Origin: Rickettsiales bacterium | GTDB taxonomy: Bacteria > Pseudomonadota > Alphaproteobacteria > Rickettsiales > JANQQO01 | Assembly (NCBI GenBank): GCA_028289305.1 | Contig: JANQQO010000095.1 | Span: forward strand, 1-7,091 | Length of the DNA: 7,091 nucleotides | Reading direction: 5' to 3' | Part shown: piece by piece, positions 1 through 4,796 of the stretch | How the letters are laid out: each line of letters begins with the position of its first letter | How positions within the stretch are numbered: the first letter of the stretch is position 1 | Position numbers and translations under genes: made by a program | The notes under the pieces: model-generated | What the model was told of the DNA's origin: nothing | The model's input: only the letters and a program-made list of their open reading frames with translations | Databases searched by the model: none

Positions 1-129
1 AGTGTAGCAGTAGGACTGGCATATGAGCTGCAGCGTGTGGAGGCATTGCCGCATGAAGTGCATGATATGCCGCTTGATTGGGTGGTGACGGAGAAGCAGG
101 CTTACCGATTTGAGAGAGGGGCGTCATGA
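1..129 (+). CDS. fau: 5-formyltetrahydrofolate cyclo-ligase, C-terminal end (partial)
   Basis: Frame 1 is open from the left edge to a TGA at 127-129 and gives 42 residues. Seen: the segment VGLAYELQRVEALPHEVHDM followed by PLDWVVTE matches the C-terminal signature of the MTHFS/5-FCL family (typically VGLAFxxQ...LPxExHDVPLDxVVTE). Known: the enzyme uses ATP to convert 5-formyl-THF to 5,10-methenyl-THF in cytosolic one-carbon metabolism. The N-terminal part, including the ATP-binding region, lies outside the window, so its integrity cannot be judged. The stop overlaps the ATG of the next gene by 4 bases (ATGA), which implies translational coupling. A cyclo-ligase immediately before a TIGR00282 phosphoesterase is a pairing I recall from alphaproteobacteria. 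Confidence 0.88.
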   Translation, partial: SVAVGLAYELQRVEALPHEVHDMPLDWVVTEKQAYRFERGAS

Positions 130-947
130 GGATATTGCTGTGCGGAGATGTGGTGGGTAGTGCCGGCCGGGAAGCGGTGACGCAGCACATACCGGATTTG
201 CGGAAGCGGCTGGGACTGGATTGCGTGGTGGTGAATGGTGAGAATGCCGCGGGCGGATTTGGTGTGACCAAGAAAATATGTGACGGGTTTATGGCGGCCG
301 GTGCGGATGTGATCACCGGTGGGGATCATATTTTTGACCAGAAAGAGACGGCGTCTTTTATTGGGCAATATCCGACCTTGTTGCGGCCAGCGAATTTTCC
401 GGAGAAAGTGCCGGGCAAGGGGGTGTATCTATTTACCACTGCGGAGGGCAAGACGGTGTTGGTGCTGCATCTACTGGCGCAGCTATTCATGAAATATAGT
501 CTGGATTGCCCGTTTGCGAAGGCGACGGCGATTTTGAATGATTACCGTTTGGGCAAGACGGTGGATGCGATTGTGGTCGATTTTCATGGTGAGGCGACCT
601 CAGAAAAAATGGCGATGGGCCATCATTTAGATGGGAAAGTTTCGCTGGTGGTGGGCAGTCATACGCATGTTCCAACGGCGGATACGCAAATATTGCCGGG
701 GGGCACGGCGCTTCAGACCGATGCGGGGATGTGCGGCGATTATAATTCGGTGATTGGGTTTAACCCTAAGATTCCGCTGAAAGGATTTGTGGACAAGATG
801 AAGACAGAGCGCTTGCAGCCTGCAGAGGGCGAGGCGACCTTGTGTGGCGTGTGTGTGGAGACGGATGATGCCACAGGATTGGCGAAGCATGTAGCGCCGG
901 TGCGTGTGGGTGGGCGACTTGCGCCACAACTGCCGGATTGGATATAG
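126..947 (+). CDS. ymdB: TIGR00282/YmdB-family metallophosphoesterase
   Basis: This 273-aa protein has the usual family length. Seen: GDVVG (D8), NGENAAGG (E39, N40), GGDHIFDQKE (D67, H68), DFHGEATSEK (H154) and GSHTHVPTAD (H179, H181). These are, in order, the dinuclear-metal ligand motifs of the YmdB/DR1281 calcineurin-like phosphoesterases. Further family signatures are LRPANFP, ILPGGTALQTDAGMCGDYNSVIG and the end motif APVRVGGRL. Known: B. subtilis YmdB has 2',3'-cyclic nucleotide phosphodiesterase activity and affects biofilm and motility decisions; the role in alphaproteobacteria is not established. The start at 126 overlaps the preceding stop (ATGA), with purine-rich GAGAGGGG just upstream acting as the ribosome-binding site. 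Odd: position 67, normally the Asn of GNH, is Asp here. The family call is firm; the cellular role is not. Confidence 0.92.
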   Translation: MRILLCGDVVGSAGREAVTQHIPDLRKRLGLDCVVVNGENAAGGFGVTKKICDGFMAAGADVITGGDHIFDQKETASFIGQYPTLLRPANFPEKVPGKGVYLFTTAEGKTVLVLHLLAQLFMKYSLDCPFAKATAILNDYRLGKTVDAIVVDFHGEATSEKMAMGHHLDGKVSLVVGSHTHVPTADTQILPGGTALQTDAGMCGDYNSVIGFNPKIPLKGFVDKMKTERLQPAEGEATLCGVCVETDDATGLAKHVAPVRVGGRLAPQLPDWI

Positions 948-1003
948 GAAAGGCTTTATTCGCGTAGCTAAAGGCGATAAAATGCGAACGTGATTGTGAA
1001 CAT

Positions 1004-1010
1004 AGGTGGA
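1004..1010 (+). promoter_or_regulatory. Ribosome-binding site fixing the yebC start
   Basis: AGGTGGA lies 7 nt before the ATG at 1018. A longer reading from the GTG at 1006 is possible, but that codon lies inside this Shine-Dalgarno-like sequence. It would also add four residues (MDGG) ahead of the canonical MAGHSK N-terminus, so ATG 1018 is preferred. Confidence 0.65.
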
Positions 1011-1017
1011 TGGCGGC

Positions 1018-1770
1018 ATGGCAGGGCATTCCAAATTTGCAAATATCAAACATCGTAAAGGTGCGCAGGATAAAAAGCGTGCGAGTGCGTTTACCAAGGT
1101 GACGCGTGAGATTATGACCGCAGCGAAGCTCGGCGGTGGTGACCCGAATTTTAACCCGCGGCTGCGCAATGCGATTATCGCGGCGAAGGCGGTGAATCTG
1201 CCGAAGGATAAGGTGGAGAACGCGATTAAGAAGGGAACCGATCCGGGTAGTGCGGAGGCGTATGATGAGATGCGGTATGAAGGTTATGGACCGGGTGGTG
1301 TGGCGTTTATCGTGGAGGTGCTGACCGATAATCGTAATCGTTCGGCGTCGGATATTCGGAGTATTTTGAGCAAGGCTGGCGGATCGCTGGGCGAAAGTGG
1401 TAGCGTGACCTTTATGTTCGAGCAGGTGGGATTGGTGCAATATCCGGCCGCGGCGGCTGAGGCGGATGCGGTGTTTGAGGCGGCGCTGGAAGCGGGTGCG
1501 TCTAATTGTGAATCGGATGAGGATCTGCATGAGGTGACGTGTGAGCCAGATGCGTTTAGCGAGGTAGCAGCCGCGCTAGAGCAGAAATTTGGTGATCCAG
1601 AAACGGCGAAGCTTTCCTGGAAAGCGCGGGAGCCTGTTGTGATTGATGATGAAGAAAAGGCGCGGAAGATTCTGGCGCTTATCGATACGTTAGAAGAGCA
1701 TGATGACGTACAGCAAGTGTGTTCGAATGGTGATGTTGCGGATGCGCTTGTGGAGAAACTGGCGAGCTGA
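1018..1770 (+). CDS. yebC: YebC/PmpR-family protein
   Basis: 250 aa, the normal family length. Seen: the N-terminus MAGHSKFANIKHRKGAQD is the family hallmark (W is common where F stands here). It is followed by FTKVTREI, NPRLRNAI, NLPKDKVENAI, YEGYGPGG, VEVLTDNRNR and GGSLGESGSVTFMF, with an acidic C-terminal region ending in LEEHDDVQQV. Known: the family was long annotated as DNA-binding transcriptional regulators (PmpR in Pseudomonas); more recent work links members to translation, including of difficult proline-rich sequences. It acts in the cytoplasm. It lies 70 nt after ymdB, so it may have its own promoter: TAAAAT at 978-983 resembles a -10 box but has no good -35. ruvC follows after 25 nt, a widespread arrangement (yebC-ruvCAB) that suggests co-transcription. 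Confidence 0.96.
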   Translation: MAGHSKFANIKHRKGAQDKKRASAFTKVTREIMTAAKLGGGDPNFNPRLRNAIIAAKAVNLPKDKVENAIKKGTDPGSAEAYDEMRYEGYGPGGVAFIVEVLTDNRNRSASDIRSILSKAGGSLGESGSVTFMFEQVGLVQYPAAAAEADAVFEAALEAGASNCESDEDLHEVTCEPDAFSEVAAALEQKFGDPETAKLSWKAREPVVIDDEEKARKILALIDTLEEHDDVQQVCSNGDVADALVEKLAS

Positions 1771-1782
1771 TCGCAGGTAAAT

Positions 1783-1790
1783 AGGAAAGG
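1783..1790 (+). promoter_or_regulatory. Ribosome-binding site of ruvC
   Basis: AGGAAAGG lies 5 nt before the ATG at 1796. It is a strong purine-rich Shine-Dalgarno match in the 25-nt yebC-ruvC gap, and it supports that start together with the canonical RuvC N-terminus that follows. Confidence 0.6.
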
Positions 1791-1795
1791 CGCTT

Positions 1796-2296
1796 ATGGT
1801 GCGCATACTTGGCATTGACCCGGGCCTTCGGACAACAGGCTGGGGCGTGGTGGCCGCAGAAGGACATGCGGTGTCGTATGTGGCGTGTGGGCAGGTGGTG
1901 ACGGAGGAAGCTGCGCCCTTGGCAGTGCGGCTCTTAACCTTACAGCAAGCAGTGAATGAGGTGGTGACGCGCTATCAGCCAGATACGGCGGCGATTGAGG
2001 AGACATTTGTGAATAAAAATGCGTTATCCTCGCTGAAGCTTGGGCATGCGCGTGGGGCGCTGATGTTGACGGTTTCGCTTGCTGGGGTGGCGATAAGCGA
2101 ATATGCTGCTACGCAGGTGAAAAAAACCATTACCGGTGTGGGACGCGCAGAAAAACAGCAGATGATAACCATGGTGCAGCATTTATTGCCCGGCGCGGAG
2201 ATTGCGGGTGCGGATGCGGCGGATGCGCTGGCCGTGGCGATATGCCATGCGACCCATGCGGCGGTAGGTGCGCGGATTGAAGAGGCGGTATCATGA
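1796..2296 (+). CDS. ruvC: Crossover junction endodeoxyribonuclease RuvC
   Basis: 166 aa, within the usual range. Seen: an RNase H-like fold nuclease with the four acidic active-site residues in place: D8 in LGIDPGLRTTGWG, E68 in AAIEETFVNKNA, and D140 and D143 in GADAADALAVAICH (equivalent to E. coli D7, E66, D138, D141). The conserved SSLKLGHARG and VKKTITGVGRAEK segments are also present. Known: a RuvC dimer cuts Holliday junctions symmetrically with Mg2+ after RuvAB has moved the branch point, finishing recombinational repair. The stop overlaps the ruvA start (ATGA at 2293-2296), so the resolvase and branch-migration subunits are probably translated in a coupled way. There is no sign of truncation. 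Confidence 0.97.
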   Translation: MVRILGIDPGLRTTGWGVVAAEGHAVSYVACGQVVTEEAAPLAVRLLTLQQAVNEVVTRYQPDTAAIEETFVNKNALSSLKLGHARGALMLTVSLAGVAISEYAATQVKKTITGVGRAEKQQMITMVQHLLPGAEIAGADAADALAVAICHATHAAVGARIEEAVS

Positions 2297-2901
2297 TTGG
2301 GAAATTGACCGGGCGGATTGATAGTGTGGCGGATAATACGCTGATTCTCGATGTGGGCGGTGTGGGGTATGTGGTGTTTTGTTCCGCGCATACGCTGCGG
2401 CAGCAGCCTGGTGTGGGCGAGGCAGCGCAGCTATTAATTGAGACGCATGTGCGCGAGGATCACATTCATCTATATGGATTTGCTAGCGCCTTGGAGCGCG
2501 AATGGTTTATCACGCTTACCGGAGTGAATGGTGTGGGGACGCGTATGGCGCTAGCGATTCTTTCGGTACTGACGCCCTCGCAGCTGATGACCGCGATTGC
2601 AGCGCAGGATAAGGCGGCACTGACGCAAATAAGCGGGGTAGGGCCAAAGCTTGCGGACCGGTTGTTGACCGAGCTAAAAAATAAGGCGAACACAGTGGTG
2701 CCGATAGAAGAGGGCGTTGCAGGCAAGGCTGTGGCGGAAGCGAGTGAAGAGGGTGCGGTGGCAGATGCGGTCTCGGCGCTGACGCATCTGGGCTATAACC
2801 GTAGCGATGCGTATACCACGATTCAGAAAATTGCACGGCAGCATAGCGGTGGCACGGTGGAGGTGCTGATTCGTGAAAGCCTGAAAGAGTTGGCGTCATG
2901 A
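2293..2901 (+). CDS. ruvA: Holliday junction branch migration complex subunit RuvA
   Basis: 202 aa, typical length. Seen: the N-terminal OB-fold domain (about 1-64) starts MIGKLTGRID, contains LDVGGVGY, and carries the acidic-pin residues E55 and D56 in VREDHIHLYGF. Two helix-hairpin-helix motifs follow: LTGVNGVGTRMALAIL (75-90) and ISGVGPKLADRLLTEL (113-128). After an acidic, Ala/Gly-rich linker (about 135-155) comes the RuvB-binding domain III (about 156-202), with LTHLGYNRSDAY and VEVLIRESLKEL. Known: RuvA tetramers hold the four-way junction in square-planar form and load RuvB hexamers. The start overlaps the ruvC stop and the stop overlaps the ruvB start, both as ATGA. Confidence 0.97.
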   Translation: MIGKLTGRIDSVADNTLILDVGGVGYVVFCSAHTLRQQPGVGEAAQLLIETHVREDHIHLYGFASALEREWFITLTGVNGVGTRMALAILSVLTPSQLMTAIAAQDKAALTQISGVGPKLADRLLTELKNKANTVVPIEEGVAGKAVAEASEEGAVADAVSALTHLGYNRSDAYTTIQKIARQHSGGTVEVLIRESLKELAS

Positions 2902-3956
2902 GCACAGAACGGCTTACCACAGCAGAAAGCACGGAAGAGGATGCGGCAGAAGCAGGCTTAAGGCCACTGGCGCTGGAGGATTTTATTGGTCAGCGTCAGG
3001 TGAAGGAGAACCTACGCGTGTTTGTCGATGCTGCGGTGCAGCGCGGGGATGCGCTGGATCATGTATTGTTGCACGGACCGCCGGGGCTTGGAAAAACAAC
3101 GCTGGCGCAGATCGTAGCGCGTGAGATGGGGGTGAATTTTAAGGCGACCGCGGGGCCGATTCTTTCCAAAGCCGGTGATTTGGCGGCGATTCTGACGAAT
3201 TTGCAGGCGCATGATGTGTTGTTTATCGATGAGATTCATCGCCTGAACCCAATTGTGGAAGAGGTGCTCTATCCGGCGATGGAGGATTTTAAGCTGGATT
3301 TGATTATTGGCGAAGGGCCAGCAGCGCGCTCGATTCGTATTGATTTGCCGCCGTTTACGCTGGTGGCGGCAACGACACGGCTGGGCCTGATCGCCAACCC
3401 GCTGCGTGACCGTTTTGGCATTCCGTTGCGGCTGGATTTTTATACAGCAGAGGAGTTATGCGCCGTGTTACACCGCGGGGCAACCATTTTGCAGGCGGTG
3501 CTGACCGATGATGGGGCAGAGGAGATTGCACGGCGTTCACGCGGCACGCCGCGGATTGCGGTGCGGCTGTTAAAGCGCGTGCGGGATTTTGTTTCTGTGG
3601 CAGGCGCGACGGAGATTACAGCAGTGCTTGCAGATCAGGCGCTAGGGAAATTAGAGGTGGATCACGCGGGGCTGGATAGCGCAGATCGGCGGTATTTGCG
3701 GTTTATCGCAGAGCATTATGCTGGCGGGCCGGTGGGGATTGATACGATTGCCGCGGGGCTTTCTGAACAGCGGGATGCGCTAGAGGAAACCATCGAGCCG
3801 TATTTGATTCAGAACGGTTTTGTGCAGCGCACACCACGCGGGCGGGCGCTCACTAAGGCGGCATTCGCACATATCGGGCTTGCGGCACCAGAAGCGGCAG
3901 AGGCGCTATCGCTGCTTGAAGGTGCAGAGGCAGAAGACGTGGCGGTGGATACATGA
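2898..3956 (+). CDS. ruvB: Holliday junction branch migration ATPase RuvB
   Basis: 352 aa, normal length. Seen: RPLALEDFIGQ near the N-terminus; Walker A GPPGLGKTT (60-68); Walker B DEIH (111-114) in VLFIDEIHRLNP; sensor 1 region AATTRLG (157-163); the arginine-finger segment LRDRFGIP (169-176); and sensor 2 GTPR (216-219). The C-terminal winged-helix DNA-binding domain has HYAGGPVGIDTIA and EPYLIQNGFVQRTPRGR. Known: this AAA+ hexameric motor pumps DNA through the RuvA-bound Holliday junction by ATP hydrolysis. The AATTRLG and LSEQRDALEE variants are of the type I associate with alphaproteobacteria. An acidic tail (EGAEAEDVAVDT) runs past the winged helix. It overlaps ruvA upstream and ybgC downstream by 4 bases each. 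Confidence 0.98.
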   Translation: MSTERLTTAESTEEDAAEAGLRPLALEDFIGQRQVKENLRVFVDAAVQRGDALDHVLLHGPPGLGKTTLAQIVAREMGVNFKATAGPILSKAGDLAAILTNLQAHDVLFIDEIHRLNPIVEEVLYPAMEDFKLDLIIGEGPAARSIRIDLPPFTLVAATTRLGLIANPLRDRFGIPLRLDFYTAEELCAVLHRGATILQAVLTDDGAEEIARRSRGTPRIAVRLLKRVRDFVSVAGATEITAVLADQALGKLEVDHAGLDSADRRYLRFIAEHYAGGPVGIDTIAAGLSEQRDALEETIEPYLIQNGFVQRTPRGRALTKAAFAHIGLAAPEAAEALSLLEGAEAEDVAVDT

Positions 3957-4351
3957 GCTATCACTTTCCTATACGTGTATATTATGAAGATACGGATGCG
4001 GGTGGGGTGGTGTATTACGCGAATTACCTGAAATATGCAGAGCGGGCGCGGACGGAAGTGCTGCGTGAGATTGGGATTGAGCAATCGGCATTGCGCGCGG
4101 AGCATCAGCTGTTATTTGTGGTGCGCTCAGTGGATATGGAGCTTAAAAAGCCGGCGTATTTGGATGATGAAGTGACGGTGGATACGCATATTTGGCGGGT
4201 GTCGGGCGCGAGCTTGGAGATGATGCAATCGATTCGGCGCGGGGAAGAGGTGTTGGTGGAGGTGAGTGTGAAGATTGCGTGTATTACCACGGATTTTCAC
4301 CCGGCACGGATTCCCGGCGAGATACGCGAAAAATTCGCCACGCAGGAGTGA
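3953..4351 (+). CDS. ybgC: YbgC-family acyl-CoA thioesterase (Tol-Pal-associated type)
   Basis: 132 aa, a single hotdog (4HBT) domain of usual size. Seen: the signature YYEDTDAGGVVYYANYLKY (10-28) with the conserved catalytic-type Asp D15, then AERARTEVLREIGI and DFHPARIPGEIREKF at the C-terminus. Known: YbgC proteins hydrolyse acyl-CoA thioesters in the cytoplasm and are linked to phospholipid metabolism; their genes commonly head the tol-pal cluster. The start overlaps the ruvB stop (ATGA), so it belongs to the ruv operon by position. Odd: the next gene is not tolQ but a small secreted-protein gene, and the strand then switches. The family is certain; the exact substrate cannot be read from the sequence. 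Confidence 0.94.
   Translation: MSYHFPIRVYYEDTDAGGVVYYANYLKYAERARTEVLREIGIEQSALRAEHQLLFVVRSVDMELKKPAYLDDEVTVDTHIWRVSGASLEMMQSIRRGEEVLVEVSVKIACITTDFHPARIPGEIREKFATQE
4344..4348 (+). promoter_or_regulatory. Ribosome-binding site of the ten-cysteine gene
   Basis: AGGAG lies within the last codons of ybgC, 9 nt before the ATG at 4358. It is a consensus core at good spacing and supports the small downstream reading frame being translated. Confidence 0.6.
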
Positions 4352-4357
4352 GTAATA

Positions 4358-4705
4358 ATGCGTGTTATTGTTGTATTGGCTGTGCTTATTGTCGCTGTTC
4401 CTGCGGTGGCTGAGGAGGAAGTGGGGCGGTGTACGGCGCTCTATGATCGCATGATACGCGCTGTGGAGCAGATGAATAGCTGCTTTGACCATACGGATTG
4501 TATTGCACCGTTTATTGGCTGTCCGCTGGGATGCGGCACGCCGGTGAATAAACACGCTGACTTGGAATTACTGCGTTTGATGCATAAGGATTATGGCCGG
4601 GAATGTGAGGCTTGTGTGTATCAATGTTCCGGGCAGCTACGCGCGCTAGACTGCGTGGAGGGGCGCTGCGTGATGGATTTTTCTGACCCCCACCAGAAGC
4701 GCTAA
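4358..4705 (+). CDS. Predicted secreted ten-cysteine protein, function unknown
   Basis: I do not recognise this 115-aa protein by name. Seen: a hydrophobic N-terminus (MRVIVVLAVLIVAVPAVA) that reads as a Sec signal peptide with likely cleavage after AVA, leaving about 97 mature residues that start EEEVGR. All ten cysteines are in the mature part: 25, 42, 48, 55, 59, 83, 86, 90, 99 and 104. The even number fits disulfide bonding in the periplasm or outside the cell. Notable stretches are GCPLGCGTPVNK (54-65), CEACVYQC (83-90) and CVEGRC (99-104). There is no lipobox cysteine at the cleavage site and no CxxCH haem motif. A consensus ribosome-binding site and a gap of only 6 nt after ybgC suggest it is the last gene of the operon. 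Metal binding through CxxCxxxC is a possible alternative to disulfides. That it is a real gene is likely; any function is open. Confidence 0.8.
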   Translation: MRVIVVLAVLIVAVPAVAEEEVGRCTALYDRMIRAVEQMNSCFDHTDCIAPFIGCPLGCGTPVNKHADLELLRLMHKDYGRECEACVYQCSGQLRALDCVEGRCVMDFSDPHQKR

Positions 4706-4714
4706 GCTCACTAT

Positions 4715-4745
4715 CTGCCTATGCTGTTTTACAGAGCTACGGCAG
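4715..4745 (+). other. Imperfect stem-loop after the ten-cysteine gene
   Basis: CTGCC (4715-4719) pairs with GGCAG (4741-4745). Inside it CTGT (4724-4727) pairs with ACAG (4731-4734) around a TTT loop, with mismatches between the two helices. It begins 10 nt after the stop codon, so it could protect the mRNA 3' end or contribute to termination. It has no T-run and could be chance. Confidence 0.25.
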
Positions 4746-4759
4746 CGTTCGCCAACCGC

Positions 4760-4796
4760 TTCTTGCCTCCCCCGCAAGCAGGGGAGGGATTCTTGC
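4760..4796. repeat. TTCTTGC direct repeats flanking the hairpin
   Basis: TTCTTGC occurs at 4760-4766 and again at 4790-4796, one copy on each side of the GC-rich hairpin. The loop contains GCAAG (4774-4778), which is complementary to the CTTGC in both copies. Alternative 5-bp stems could therefore compete with the main one. The layout resembles a small palindromic element with short direct flanks, but one occurrence cannot prove mobility. The right copy overlaps the first base of the gdhB stop codon. Confidence 0.35.
4766..4787. terminator. GC-rich hairpin between convergent genes
   Basis: CCTCCCC (4766-4772) and GGGGAGG (4781-4787) form a perfect 7-bp stem with an 8-nt loop (CGCAAGCA). It sits 61 nt after the last plus-strand gene and 8 nt beyond the gdhB stop, where a shared bidirectional terminator would be expected. 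The tract after it on the plus strand (GATTCTTGCT) is only moderately T-rich, and there is no T-run on the minus-strand side, so it is a weak intrinsic terminator at best. It may instead be a dispersed palindromic repeat. Confidence 0.4.

Noticed and set aside
83..90. CxxC-containing secreted protein (residues 83-90 of the 4358-4705 product) as a c-type cytochrome or thioredoxin-like protein
   Set aside because: The numbers given here are residue positions in that protein. There is no CxxCH haem motif and no thioredoxin-fold context such as WCxxC, so neither assignment is supported.
955..983. Possible promoter before yebC (TTTATT, 17-nt spacer, TAAAAT) and a TTCGC/GCGAA inverted repeat (959-963 with 984-988)
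   Set aside because: The -35 element matches only 3 of 6 consensus bases and the inverted repeat is 5 bp with a 20-nt gap; both are within chance for a 70-nt gap.
1006..1017. GTG at 1006 as the yebC start
   Set aside because: It lies within the ribosome-binding sequence AGGTGGA and adds MDGG before the canonical MAGHSK N-terminus.
766..1530. Long minus-strand open frame (254 codons) opposite yebC, and similar ones at 627-1169 and 1975-2391
   Set aside because: These are rich in Arg, His, Ser and Thr, show no recognisable motif, and lie antisense to clear yebC, ymdB or ruvC coding sequence. They result from the G-rich codon bias of the true genes.
4695..4763. AGAAGCG (4695-4701) and CGCTTCT (4757-4763) as arms of a long stem
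   Set aside because: This is a 7-bp match separated by 55 nt and partly inside coding sequence; it competes with the better local hairpin at 4766-4787.
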